Positions 22,908 to 35,138 of a stretch of 64,000 nucleotides of DNA are shown piece by piece (within the stretch, counting starts at the first letter, position 1; each line of letters starts with the position of its first letter). The position numbers and the translations under genes are program-made. Source of the stretch: Seiridium cupressi (Eukaryota; Ascomycota; Sordariomycetes; Amphisphaeriales; Sporocadaceae); contig JARVKI010000003.1 of NCBI GenBank assembly GCA_036674765.1, positions 124,001 to 188,000 on the forward strand, read 5' to 3'. Under the pieces are notes generated by a model, which worked only from the letters and a program-made list of their open reading frames with translations, had not been told where the DNA came from and did no database searches.

Positions 22908-25900
22908 ATGGCGCCGTCAGAGGATCTCATCAATTTTGATGTGATTGAGAGTCAGAAAGAGAACATCCAGGCACTTCCAGGAGGCCGATCAGCAAAGAAG
23001 CTTGCACAACTATACTCTCCAACGCCTCTTCAACAGATCCCGACCCCCTCGGATGTCAGAGATGCCAACGAGCGCACAAGAGCGCAATACGAGGCTGAGG
23101 TAGCCACCCTTTCCGACTCGGACGATCCCCTAGACACCTTCGACAGATACGTCAAATGGACTTTCGATGCGTACCCCTCAGCGCAAGCCACCCCTCAGTC
23201 GCAACTGCACACGCTGCTCGAGCGCGCTACAAAGGCCTTCATCGGCTCAGCACAATACCGGAACGATCCTAGATACTTGAAACTGTGGCTGCACTACATC
23301 CGCTTCTTCTCCGATGCGCCCCGCGAGACATTTGTCTTCTTGTCTCGCCACAACATTGGCGAGGGTCTTGCTCTCTTCTACGAGGAGTATGCGGCTTGGC
23401 TCGAGGGCGCCGGCCGCTGGAACCAAGCTGAGGAAGTCTATAAACTGGGTATTGAGCGCGAGGCCCGGCCAACGTCACGGCTCTTGCGCAAATTCAACGA
23501 GTTCGAACAACGACTGGCTGCCCAACCGGATGCCGGTGATGCACCCACCTCGCCAGCGCTCCCGGTGGTCCGGCCAGCACTTGCTGCCAAGGTTGACCCG
23601 TTTGCAGCAGCGCGCTCTGCGGATCCTCAAGCACCGCGGCCAACTCCAGGGACCAGCGGAACGTCTTCGAAGCCCGCCAAGTCCAAGCTGGCCATCTTCT
23701 CAGACGCTGATGCAGCGCCACCAGCTGTCTCATCGACGAGCGGAGGCGCCGAGGGCTGGGATACCATTGGATCGCTAGCAGACCGCAAGAAGGAGAACAC
23801 AGTGGCACCCAAACCATGGGCAGGAGAGACCTTGAAAGCAGGAGGAAAGAAGAGCAGCGCCCCCAAGATGGCCATCTTCAGGGATCAGGTAAGTCGTGGG
23901 CTTTTTACTTTCCCAGCTCAAGCCAATTGTTGATGATCATAGGACTAATTGTTGGCGGTTTTCGCGTTTGTGTAATTCAGTCCCTAGCCAGAATAGCAGA
24001 GTCACATATTGTCATTGCACCATCAAAACACCAAGTGATTATAAATCCTGCCAACGGAAGGCGCGAACGTGTTTTTGTTAATCTTGAAGCAATATACCCG
24101 ACGCCTGAAGAACCAGGTACGGAACTCAGCTTTGAAGAGCTTTGGGCTGCCAGCCGGGGCTGGCTGGATTGTTCCTGGGAGGAATACGAGAGTGAAGAAA
24201 ATGAATACGAAAATGAACAAGAACCGATTGACGAAAACGCTCAGATTGACGTGCTTAGCCAGAAGGTTTCTAGGAAATTGGTGGTCCACCACGACGTGGT
24301 AGAGCTCGACGAGAACGGCGCCATCAAACAGCAGCAAAAGCCTAGCAAGCCAAAGAAGAAGAAATTGATGGAACTCAATGAGACACAAATAAGTAGGTTT
24401 TCGGCTGTACCTTCCCGCTGCTCTTGCTGCAACCGCTCACATTCTGTTCACAGTCAAAGCCAAGCTGGACTCGCCGTCGAAACCCAAAATGCGGAAGAAT
24501 AAATCTTCTGAGCCCACCATGACACTTCATACCAGAGCAGCTACAGATGAAATTTATGATCTCTTCAACGCCCCGCTCGAGTCCTCCCAAGAGCAAAACG
24601 ACAGTGACGAGGATGAATACATGACCGATGGTGACTACACTAGTGGTGGAGAAAGCACATGTACCACTCGCCGAATCTCGCTAAGTGAGGCCGGCGATGA
24701 GGAGACCTCGGACGTCAAGAGCGTGAGCGAATGGTCAGAATTCACTGCCCGGAAACACCTACCCCACGTCGATGGGGAGGACGCGGGCATGGATGATACT
24801 CACGTGTCAGATCTCGTCAACACAAACGACGAACATTCTGGCCAAGTCACTGGCGAAGTCTTCGACCACACGCAAAATCACGACATGACCGCCCCGATGG
24901 GTGATGACGATGACCCCAGGACGATGACCAGATTCGTACCCATTCCGCCGGAGGACTATGTGCCCAATTCTCGGCCGTTTAGGGACCCGACTGAGGTGGC
25001 TAACAACCGCTTACCGTTCATGACTCCTATCACGGAACGTACTGAATCTTCTCTTGGCGTCGTTACTGGCGCCAAAGCCAGATACGCCACTACGCCCGTC
25101 TCATCTCAGCGCATTCTGGAAGATGATGAAGATGATGAGGAAGACGACGAAGATTTTGGACCGCTCAGCAGTCCGTTGCGTGAGATACTGGGTAACGACC
25201 GCTCTCCTGTGAAGATTGCCCAGCCCGTGCTCCAAAAATCGATTGTCAAACCAGCAGCTCCTGTCAAGAGCATCCCAAAAGGCCCGATAATTGCCGACCT
25301 GCAATGCAACCCGGTAGAGGAGGCGGTCCGGGAAGAAATCATGCGCGAAATGCACCCGCCGTTGACCTCCTACACGGGGTTTTTCGATCATCGAGACAGT
25401 CGCTGCAATCGTGGCGGCGAGATTCGCAAGTTCGCCAAATCCAATTCCAAAGCTAGCAAGACGGGCAACAGTGACCGAAGCAGTATCAGCAACCCGATTG
25501 CCCTAGAGTTTCCCGAAGTCAGCTCGACCTACACCCTCAAGCGAGAGCTCGGTGCTGGTGCTTTTGCACCGGTTTATCTCGTGGAGAATTCCTGTCCCGG
25601 CCAGGAGCCTGACAACGAGGAGCCCCTCGTTGAGATGGGCAAGGGCATATTTGCTACTTCACGGCGCTCAGCTCAAGAGGCCTTGAAGATGGAACTTCCT
25701 CCCACGGCTTGGGAATTCCACATGATGCGTCTGGCTGCAACAAGGCTTGGTCCTCAGCACCGGGCCACAGCCAGTATCAGTGCCGCACACGAGTTACATT
25801 TGTATCAAGACGAGGGCTTCCTATTCTTACAATACCACCCCCACGGCACATTGCTAGACGTCGTGAACTTCTTCCGCGAGCAGCCCTCTGGTGCTATGGA

Positions 25901-26576
25901 CGAGCCGTTGGCCATGTTCTTCACAGTCGAGCTTCTGCGCACGGTCGAGGCGATGCATTCCAAACAAATCCTTCACGGTGACCTCAAAGCCGACAATTGC
26001 CTGCTACGTCTCGATACCTTAGCTGGCGAGCAGACTCTGAGCAGCCAATGGCATCCAGATGGTAGCGGCGGCTGGAGCTCTCGCGGCATTGTGCTGATCG
26101 ACTTCGGCCGCGGTATTGACATGCGCGCCTTCGACCCTGACGTGCAATTCATCGCCGACTGGAAGACAACGGCAGCCGACTGTGCCGAGATGCGCGAGGG
26201 ACGACCCTGGACCTGGCAGATCGACTATCACGGCCTTGCAGGCATCATCCACTGCTTGCTCTTCGGTCGTTACATCGAAACCGTCCGCTGCGACCAGGGC
26301 GGCCTCGGCACTACAGCAGGCAGGAGATATAAGATCAGAGAGAGTTTGAAGAGGTACTGGCAGACGGATATCTGGGCTGGCTGTTTCGACCTGCTGCTGA
26401 ACCCAGGCAGTTTCGTTGAGAACGAGGACGGTGCGAAGATGCCCGTGATGAGGGGTCTGAAGACTGCCAGAGAGCAGATGGAAGGCTGGCTCGCGGCGAA
26501 CTGCGAGAAGGGATTGGGTTTGAAGGCCCTCATGGGACGTGTTGAGGGCTTTGCGAGCGCGCGATCGAGGAAGTAG
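22908..26576 (+). CDS. BUB1: Spindle checkpoint kinase Bub1/Mad3 (MadBub-type)
   Basis: Exons 22908-23888, 23981-24392 and 24454-26576 give 1171 residues. The protein acts at unattached kinetochores in the spindle assembly checkpoint. Order of elements: KEN box at 17-19; TPR-type Bub1/Mad3 homology domain, about 60-200; ABBA-like LAIFSD at 261-266; second KEN at 295-297; ABBA-like MAIFRD at 321-326; Bub3-binding GLEBS-type segment ELSFEELWAASRGW at about 375-388; the motif TMTLHTRAATDEIYDLF and an acidic YMTDGDYTSGGEST segment after 485; and a C-terminal kinase domain from about 824 with the catalytic loop HGDLKADN (972-979) and DFGR. The two KEN boxes and ABBA-like motifs are Mad3/BubR1 traits, the intact kinase a Bub1 trait. 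Intron 2 retention would truncate it before the kinase (see findings). No separate Mad3 gene is in the window. Confidence 0.95.
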
Positions 26577-27051
26577 GGTGTCCGACGGCCGCGCCGCTCC
26601 AAGGGCTACTGAAACGCCAGTTCCTCCTCAACAACGGATGGCCATCGTCCACTTTCATCACTCTCACAAAATCGGAGACTGCTTTCAGTTTGTGGTGGCG
26701 ACGGCATGAGACGAAAATATCAACACCAGTCGTCACATGTCTAATGAATAACGACACTGATCTGACGATGGGGAGAGGACAGATGACGCAGACGGAGAAG
26801 AAGGTTATTGCATATGCGGCGTTGATGATACCGCCTGAACTTGTTTTCATATTAGACTTCCAAGGCTACTTTTACAAACATTTGTTGATAGGCGTGCTCT
26901 CTGGGGAAGCCATCCTTTCCCCTATAGTATAGTACTGTCGGCGTTGGTGGTTGACGATTCTCCTTTTTACATACCCATTTGCAGCAACAATACAATCCAA
27001 TTTTGAGCTTCATTTCCGTGGCCAGCCATCGCTCAAACCCATAATCCTGAC
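26577..27051. other. Convergent 3' spacer between BUB1 and APN1
   Basis: About 475 bp between two stop codons of convergent genes. No other feature recognised. Confidence 0.45.
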
Positions 27052-28416
27052 TTAGTCTGACTCGTTTTCCTCCTCCGACTCGGCGGCCTTCTTCTTCTTG
27101 CCCCGCTTGCCTTTTGTCCCCTTCTTTGCGTCCTTCTCTGTCTTACGATCGACTTGGTCTTGGACCTTGTTTCTTTCACCCTCCCCTTGCTTCTGCAAAT
27201 TTTTGTCCAGAACCTGAAAATCCTCGGTCTCGGGATCCATACCAATCAGGGACTCTAGAAGCTTGATCTCGTCTGCCCAAACCTGCTTGTCCTCTATCGT
27301 CTTTCCATCTGGCCCCTTCTTGTCTATCGGGGTCTCGAGGACCATGGGCAATCCTGCGAAGTCATCATGATTCATGAAATTGTGAAAAGCGCGCAGGCCG
27401 AGGAAGCCGGTGCCGATGTTCGCATGCAGATCACGATGTGAGTTGAAGGGCGCCTTGCTGTCGTTGAGATGGAAAGCCTTGAGATACTCCTTCCCCACAA
27501 TCTCGTTGAACTTTCCGATTGTCTCGGTGAACGCGTCGGCGGTCCTGATATCGTAGCCGGCGGCAAATGCGTGGCATGTGTCGATGCAGACGCCCACGCG
27601 GCTCTTGTCTTCGACCAGGGCAATGATATCCCTGAGGTCCTCAAATGTGGTGCCAACCACATTTCCCTGGCCGGCCATGTTCTCGAGTAGTGTAACGACC
27701 CCCTTGGTAGCCTTGTGTGCCTTGTTCAATTGGCCGGCAATCCGGGCTACGGCCTCCTCGCGCGGCTCGCCATTTGTGTTGCCGGGGTGGAAGTTATACA
27801 GTCTGATGCCTAGCTGCTCACACCTCTTGAGATCGTCCAGGAAAGCGTTGTACGCCTGATCGGCCTTGGCCTTCTCGGCAGCCGCGAGATTGACGAGGTA
27901 CGACCCGTGCGGCACGCAGTGTTTGTTCACATCCCAATTGTGCTGCTTGCTGCAGGCGTGGAAGCTGGCAATCGTGTCGGCCGCGAGCGGGGGGTTCTCC
28001 CACTTCCGCTGGGACTTGAGGAATAGGGCGAAGGCGTTTGCGCCGATGTGCACAGCGTTGTGGAGCGAGTTCTGTACGCCGCCGGCTGCAGAGACGTGTG
28101 CGCCTATATACATGGCCTTCTTCAGAGAGGCGGCGGCGGAGCGTTGGGCGAGGGGGGGCATGTCTTCGGGTTTTTGCTTGGCAGTCCTGCGCTTCTTGGC
28201 CGGCTTTGTCTCGGTGATTTCTGTCTTGATTTCTTGTTCCGCCTTGACGTCGAATTCGCCCTCGTCGTCCACGGCGGCTTCGATCTTGCGCTTGGAGGTT
28301 GTCTTCTTTGTGGGCTTTGCGGGTGCTGTTACGCCCTTTGAAGAAGCGGGCGCTTCGGTCTTGATCTCAGTCTTCGTCACCACCGTGCTACGCTTGCGCG
28401 GAGATTGGCGAGGCAT
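27052..28416 (-). CDS. APN1: AP endonuclease Apn1 (endonuclease IV family)
   Basis: A single exon of 454 residues starting at ATG 28416. Apn1 cleaves 5' of abasic sites and removes 3' blocks in base-excision repair, in nucleus and mitochondria. Residues 1-100 are Lys/Glu/Thr-rich with basic NLS-like clusters (KPAKKRRTAKQK). The endonuclease IV TIM-barrel runs about 102-385, starting YIGAHVSAAGG. Its metal-site segments are all visible: YNFHPGNTNGE, TLLENMAGQGN, CIDTCHAFAAGYD, AFHLNDSKAPFNSHRDLHAN and MVLETPID. The tail is Lys-rich (KGTKGKRGKKKKAAESEEE), like the C-terminal nuclear signal of yeast Apn1. Nothing appears broken. Confidence 0.97.
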   Translation of the reverse strand: MPRQSPRKRSTVVTKTEIKTEAPASSKGVTAPAKPTKKTTSKRKIEAAVDDEGEFDVKAEQEIKTEITETKPAKKRRTAKQKPEDMPPLAQRSAAASLKKAMYIGAHVSAAGGVQNSLHNAVHIGANAFALFLKSQRKWENPPLAADTIASFHACSKQHNWDVNKHCVPHGSYLVNLAAAEKAKADQAYNAFLDDLKRCEQLGIRLYNFHPGNTNGEPREEAVARIAGQLNKAHKATKGVVTLLENMAGQGNVVGTTFEDLRDIIALVEDKSRVGVCIDTCHAFAAGYDIRTADAFTETIGKFNEIVGKEYLKAFHLNDSKAPFNSHRDLHANIGTGFLGLRAFHNFMNHDDFAGLPMVLETPIDKKGPDGKTIEDKQVWADEIKLLESLIGMDPETEDFQVLDKNLQKQGEGERNKVQDQVDRKTEKDAKKGTKGKRGKKKKAAESEEENESD

Positions 28417-28925
28417 TGTGAGGCCCTAACTGCCCTCAGAATGTCATCGGCCTTACTTGAGCGGTGGTGGGGTGATTTGTGGGCGTTGGTGGCGTTGGGG
28501 GGTTTTCTAGGTGACGATGTCGAGATGTCCGTCCATTGAGATGCGCCATGTAAGTCGACGCGTTGTCTAAGGATTTCTGAAAGGGGCGCGCCATCACGTG
28601 CGCAAGATACGCGTTAAAGTGGCTGCATTCGGATAACCACTCTAACCTACCTTAATTGATTGAATTGACTTTGGGGAGACACCCTATGAGAATCTTCGCA
28701 AGCAGGAATGTTCCGTGTTATTCTATTCGTTAAGCATGAATGTCATATACTATCTCGCATGATCTCATGTTATCATGTTTTACTTCGTGAAGCCTCTTTG
28801 GCTTGTTGCAATTGCGCCACTTTTCGTGCTACTGCCTACATGTAATTCATTATACGCTTATTGTATCCATGTAGCAGTGTATCGGACTGAATGTCTTGAC
28901 CTAGGATCTGATTGATTCTCCGACT

Positions 28926-28958
<33 letters not shown>

Positions 28959-31021
28959 CATTGCTTGCACATTGTTTCGTTCAATGGAATAGTTCATGAG
29001 CAAGAACAAGATTAGAGGGATTGCTAGTCAGTCCTTCACCAATTAGCCAGTATCACCATCCCTTCCTCGCCATCTCGATATCTTAGCTGCAATGAGAAGA
29101 CCTGTCATGAGATATATGGCCCGCGAATGGTACGAGCAAGTGCAGGAGATGACCCAGCTTACAGCTGGTCGTTGGGTGCACTGGCAGTTCAAAGGCATTT
29201 GTACCAAACACATCTTAACTAGTGCAATACGTAACATGAATGAATGGTACACATCCGCTCCAATAGAATAACGTTTGTAAGCCATACGGGGTCAAGTGGA
29301 CGACTGTACCAGATTCAGATTGCGCGACACGAGGGATGATCAGAACACTTCCGGCGACCGATACCCCTCTGCCCTCAGCCGCGAATCCAGCCTCCTGTGG
29401 GTGATCGGCCTGGACGGCCGGCGACGCTACGTACTCTGATCCCGCAGGAGCAAGATTCCCACTATTCGAACGACCTCGGCTAGTCGAGGGACTGTGGTAC
29501 GCAGCGATGGGAATCAAGAGTGCGTAGGCCATTGCTTCCTCAAGACACGGGCATAATCACGAAGGTGATGTGGGGTATGCTCGGTGTCTAAAATCGTATC
29601 CCAGCCGCGCCGCATCAGTCGACGAACGGGTCTCACAAGGTCCAGAGTTCGAAAGACCCCAAGTCTCTACAGGGACCGACATGTTTGGCCACAGAAAGAC
29701 CTCCACTAATTGGCCGAATCGCGTGGGCCCCGCCTCCGCGAGCTCCGCTGCTCTAAAGAAGTTGCGGGTGAGGTTGTATCGACCTACAATAACACACCCA
29801 ATGCAGGTCAATTGGACGAGTGAACAAATCAATGCCCACGGCCAGCACAAAGGACATGGCCAAATGCTCACACGACCACTTTCCAAATCGATGCAAGGAC
29901 AGCCGTTAGGTGTGAGTGGGCTTAACAAACAAGCTCCCAAGGAAATGCAGCCAAGCTGGCTCCGGCACGTCCATCGGCGGGGTGCGGCCATGATGTCACC
30001 CAACCAGACGCCTTGCCCGGGTTCCGCAGGGGTTCCGACTACATTAATGCATGTATTGCCCTCGAACCCCCGTTGACTCGACGCTCGAGGCAGGGTTTGA
30101 CCACTGGCGCCGCACTAGCCTTTTCCTCTACCGTGGTTCTTCCTCCCCTGCTAAAAACCAATTGTCAACTACACGTGGTACTTTCCGTGTGTCTGATTGG
30201 TCACGAGCTTGTTAAGCTTTTCGGAGCATCTAACAAGCCCTTGACTGTACGCCCGCAGATTCGACCCACTCCCGGCATGAGCACGAGAGATCGTGGTTTT
30301 TCTATACTTTTTTTCGGTAGAGTTTTCCTCCCTCTACTGCCGGCCAGATGGATACTGTGCTCGCCCCTATTAGACTTTAGACTAATCACGTAGAGAATAG
30401 TTACAGAATGCCACTGCAAATTCTGCCGTCGATGCCGCTACGAACGGTAACACAAGGCCATGGCAATGGCTATTGTCCGTCAGGACCGGGAAGTGTTGAG
30501 CATGCCGGCACGATGTTGCCCCATCCGCCAAAAGCTGCTCAGGGCCCACTCGGTATTGGCCGTTCCCTGTGGGGGGAAACTGTTCAGTTGCGAAGGTACG
30601 GAGAGAGAAGTGATATGCAGCCTAATCCCTGCTCCATGGTGATAGCGGATAGTATCGCAAAGATTTTAATAATAGTCGCCGCTGGCCGCGCCATACTTGC
30701 GGATCCGCCCTTAAACAACGCAGTCGCGCCTTCCCAAGTTATTAACCATTGACTTTTCCTCCCATATTGATCTCTCAGGTAGCTCCTTTCTTGAGTTCAC
30801 TTCAAAGTCGTTCGAGCTTCCCGCGCTGTGTTGGTGCTTCCCGTCGAGTTTCACTCACGCCACACAGAGCTTATACCCAATCTTTTGAAGCACCACAGAC
30901 CCAGACGACTTGCACGGGTTCATCGTACAGTCCTACGCCCGGTCTTGGGATCGGTGGCGCGCGCTGGGTCTTTCGCCCCCCAAAAACTTTGTTAAACCAG
31001 GAAACCCGAGATCCAGTTATC
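28417..31021. promoter_or_regulatory. Divergent intergenic region between APN1 and the MFS transporter
   Basis: About 2.6 kb between two divergent starts. No gene was recognised; open frames near 29.0-30.4 kb do not resemble proteins. It holds a T tract at about 28938-28959 and a TGATTGG (reverse CCAATCA) box at 30194-30200. An in-frame stretch upstream of the transporter ATG has no earlier ATG and contains an acceptor-like CTCTCAG near 30778, so the transporter leader may be spliced. Confidence 0.4.
28938..28959. repeat. Poly-T tract
   Basis: A run of more than 20 T in the spacer upstream of APN1; ordinary mononucleotide repeat. Confidence 0.8.
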
Positions 31022-33168
31022 ATGGCAGGCATGCTTCGTCGTCACGCGGAGCACGAACCGCCCATTGGGGAGCTTCCTGTTCCCCATGGCCCAGCTTTCG
31101 GCAACGAGTACGAAGACTACCCCCAGCAGGTGCCTCCCGCCACGGAGTACGAGAAGGAGATCTTCAAGCACATCACACAGCCAGATGACTCGTACACGCC
31201 GGAAGGTGTCTACTGGGCCGACTTGCCCTTCTGGAAGCGGTGGAGCTTCGTCGGCCAGGTTGACAGAGCCGAAGCCGCCTCTGAGCTCGGCACCATCTGG
31301 TCCATGATGAAGAAGGATCCCCTCAGTCCTCTAAGCTGGTACTGGCGACATGCTATCCTTCCTGGTGCTGGACTCGGTTTGGAAGGATACGTCCTATTCT
31401 CCATCGGCAACCTTGAGCCTTTGTTCAAGGCGGTTTGGCCTCAGTGCTGGGGCAGCTCGCCAACAGTATGCAGCCATAACTGGGTCGCCTCCATCACTTA
31501 CCTTGAGGTTATTGGCATCATGGTTGGACAGGTCGGTGTCGGTGTAAGTTGCCCCCGTGTTCTCGGTTCGTTCTTTCCTATGAAAAAGAACATTGAAACT
31601 GACTGGTTTCCCTATTGTAGATTATTGGCGACTGGGTTGGACGGCGATGGGGTCTCATTCAGGACGCCCTGATCATGTTTCTGGGATTGTGTATTCTCAC
31701 TGGCTCGTGGGGTGTCACGCTTAACGGCTGGATCATCTGCTATGCATGGGCCTTGTTCTTCTATGGCTTCGGTGTCGGTGGAGAATACCCCATCACTGCC
31801 ACTTCTTCCATGGAGAATGCCGTTTCCGCTGGAAAGCTTTCCACACGCGACGACCGTCTGCACCGTGGACGCAAGGTCACCATGGCTTTCATGATGCAAG
31901 GCTGGGGCCAGTTCGTCAACCAGGTCCTCCTAATTGTACTCATGTTCATCTTCAACCGCGGCTATGGCAACCCACCCTACAGCGAGACGGCCACACAATG
32001 GGTCTTCCGTCTCTCTTTCGCTATCCCGGCCCTTGGAACGCTGTGGCTCGTCTACTACCGTACCTGGAAGATGCCCGCTGCCAGCAAGAAGCTCGACCAG
32101 GCCAAGAAGAAGGCCAACGTTACTGGCTACGACGTGAAGTCCATGAAGATGACGTTCAAGAACTTTGGCGGCCGCATCTTCGCGACTGCCGGCGGCTGGT
32201 TCTGCAACGACGTATTCTTCTACGGCAACAAACTTTTCCAGGGCCAGTTCATCAACATCGTCTCGGACAACCCTTCATCGGTGATGACTACCTGGACTTG
32301 GAACCTCGTCAACGTGGTTGTGTCGCTCCTCGGCTACTACGCTGCATCGCTCATGATCGACAACAAGATGTACGGCCGCAAGATGATGCAGCAGGTTGGT
32401 TTCGCCATGTGCTTCCTCATGTTTGTGATCCCGGCTTTCAACTACAGCTACTACACCAGTCCGGCAGGTGTCCACGCCTTCCAGGCCATGTACTTCCTGT
32501 CCTCCTTCTTCAACCAATTCGGCCCCAACGCCGTCACTTTCCTCGTGGCTGGTGAAGTTTTCCCGACGCAGATTCGTGCCAGTGCCCACGGCTTCTCCGC
32601 TTGTATCGGAAAGTCCGGGGCCCTGCTCGCATCTGTCCTCTACAACTACATCGGCAATCAGACAAAGTTCTACGTCGTACCCTGGTTTGGTCTTGCCGGC
32701 ATGATCTTGACGTGGATCTGGTTGCCGGATACCACTGGTCTTGATCTCAAGGAGCAGGAGCGCCGCTGGCAGTACATTTTGAACGGTCGCTCGGACGAAT
32801 ACCACGGTATCGCCATCCACCCCCAGCACTTGTCCATGTGGGAGCGCTGGTTGGGCGTCGGTAAGGCCTACCACCCCGATACCGACCTGAAGGCCAAGAT
32901 CCGCGACATCAAGGCAGACTGGGAAGAAAAACAAGTTGCCAAGCAAGATCCCGAGCAAGCTCATGTTGTCGATGACGATGACGAAGACTTCACCGACGAG
33001 ATTCACAGCTATTTCCGTGGCGTTACACCGCCAGCTGATCGGGGCATCAAGAACCACAAAGAGAAGTCGACAAAGGATTTGTCCAAGGGCAACGAACGGA
33101 CAACAGTAGATGAGGGAGATGAGATCACAGAGAAGACTGCTGACTCTGGAGCTTCATCGGTTTCTTAG
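31022..33168 (+). CDS. MFS transporter, phosphate/glycerophosphodiester type
   Basis: Exons 31022-31543 and 31621-33168 give 689 residues. It is a major-facilitator membrane transporter. A long hydrophilic N-terminus (about 110 residues, rich in Pro/Glu/Tyr) precedes about 12 hydrophobic segments. Family motifs include the loop 2-3 signature GDWVGRRWGLIQDALIMFLG across the splice junction, GVGGEYPITATSSMENA, and GEVFPTQIRASAHGFSACIG. The C-terminal tail of about 130 residues is acidic and charged. The GGEYP motif places it near phosphate (PHO84/PHS) and glycerophosphoinositol (GIT1) permeases; I cannot choose the substrate from sequence. The ATG at 31022 (MAGMLRRHAEHEPP) is the first in the open frame. 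A second in-frame Met lies three codons on. Confidence 0.85.
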
Positions 33169-35138
33169 GCTGGGCCTGTAGAAGCTTTGGCATTGGATAA
33201 ATATCTACCGAATGATCTTCTATCTATCGATTTTGATTTATTAAGCGTAAGAAGGGATGATTGGATCAAGGGATATTCCACGAAAGCATGAGAAGCCGGC
33301 ACTGGAGTTCAGGTGTTGGTGGTACCCCTCAAAAGAGGCATCGGCGTCTAGGACAGGGATAGCATTATGTGAATTGTATAAAGGGCATTCATCAGATGAA
33401 TCTGAAAAGAAAAAAAAGAAGAACAAGAATTGCTAAGACTACACTCGTGATTCTCGTTCACATTATATACAAGTCCGAGCTTTGACCGATATGTGCCGAG
33501 TTTCTATCTTTCTTGCCGAACTCACGCATTTTCCGCCCACCATGCAGAAGACTGCCTCAACCTTGTGGAGCCAAACGCAGGTTACTTAGACTGTTCCCTC
33601 CTTCGCAAGGTGAAGTTGCAGCAGAAGAAATGGTCGCCAGGGATGGAAGTGCTATAACAGATTAGATTTCCAACCAAGACTTCTTCGGCCAACTTGGACA
33701 CAGTTCTCAGAGGTCGCATCGCCGGAGAAATACCACTTTATGTGTCAACTCAAGAAGCATCGCACGATTTGAAGGCCACAGGTGCTCCGCTCAGAATACA
33801 AGATTGTCTAGAAGGAGTACGGCTCTGGTAAGGCTGTAAAGATTTCGAAGGCTTGTAGTCTAAACCTGAACCTCTCGGTTACAATACATACGTGGTACTC
33901 GTCTGTTAGCAACCTAGCCCAACAGAATGCCCCCTGCATCTTTTTAGTTTGTATACACTCTTCCGGGGTATGTGTTGTTAGGATGTGGATTATGAGTTGT
34001 ATTAAGCACACGGATAGATTACTTATAATTCCAAAATCAAAACCAGCCAGGAACTTAAATACTCTATCACCGATGTGGTTGCAACATTACCAAGCTAGCA
34101 ATTCATACCCCCGGCAGAGTGTACAACATGATAATACGTGTATGATCTGGGGTGGCGTGACTTGGCACTGCATGTTCCCAGAAAAAGCAAGTTCCTGCGC
34201 ACCAAGAACAGTCTTATGCATGAGAAACATGATCCGTCAAACGTGTCTAAATTATGTCCCATAGTCCAACAAGTTAAATTTGAGATTCCTGCTCTGTTGC
34301 CTATCGCCCGCGTAACTCTAGTCATATCAATACGTGAGCTGCTGTCCCGAGACCGTACTTCGAATATCATACACGAGGCGCCGTTGATTTATACCAAGTA
34401 GTTCCTTTGGATTCAATCCGAGGCAGCCCGCTCGCAACACATTTCCAGCCCTCCGTTCATTGGTCTCACTTGGTTTGTAGATAAGCGTAACTAGACGAGT
34501 CGCCTCCATGTGAGACACGCAGGCAGCCGAGGCACTGGAACACAGTGTCATGAAAAAAGGACCTTTCTTCTTCTTGGTTTTGTCATTTCTATGATCTCTT
34601 GGCTTGTGATATCCTGCGTGGCTTGCAACTAAACATGGATTGACATGTGCGGCGGCATTTACCTCCGGTTTCTAGACGACCAAGCTCCCTGGGGTCTCCG
34701 GGGTTCGAGGTTACTAAGTTGCTTCTTTTTCTGAGGAGGGGTTCTCCTTTAGTTGTGTCCCTACAACGTTCCACCACTGTTATATAAGTGCATTTCTACT
34801 GCTATTATACCAAGTGATCCTTGTCCTAGACTTGTTTATTAATACTGGCATGGCCCTGTCATGCAACGTATTCTTAGCTATTGTGCTTGGGCGCATGCGC
34901 CACGCACTGGTCACGACAGCGATGGAGGAAAGTACCGTTTAGCCATCAGAAGTGATCAAGGCCCCTAGTATTTCTTCTATATATCGCCCAGTTCTTCGGT
35001 CTGCAAGTAAGCCACAACTCAATGAATACTCATACTTTCGGACCATTGAAATCTGGAAGAGGGACTCTGGTCAGCCATTCATCAGACGCTTCGTGTATCA
35101 TTACAGGCTTAGGAGTATGAAGTAGAGAGAGAAGGAAA
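33169..35138. other. Intergenic, no gene recognised
   Basis: About 2 kb, AT-richer than the flanking genes. Short open frames on both strands read like no known protein. The left few hundred bases are presumably the transporter 3' untranslated region. Confidence 0.45.

Noticed and set aside
29640..29720. tRNA-like GTTCGAAA segment
   Set aside because: A T-loop-like string is present, but no matching acceptor, D or anticodon arms could be paired. The same applied to TTCGA strings near 5811 and 34706.
29557..30076. Paired 148- and 168-codon frames on opposite strands
   Set aside because: They overlap each other almost fully and neither has a recognisable motif or intron pattern.
32275..33057. 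260-codon open frame antisense to the MFS transporter
   Set aside because: It is a shadow of the transporter coding strand with no family signature.
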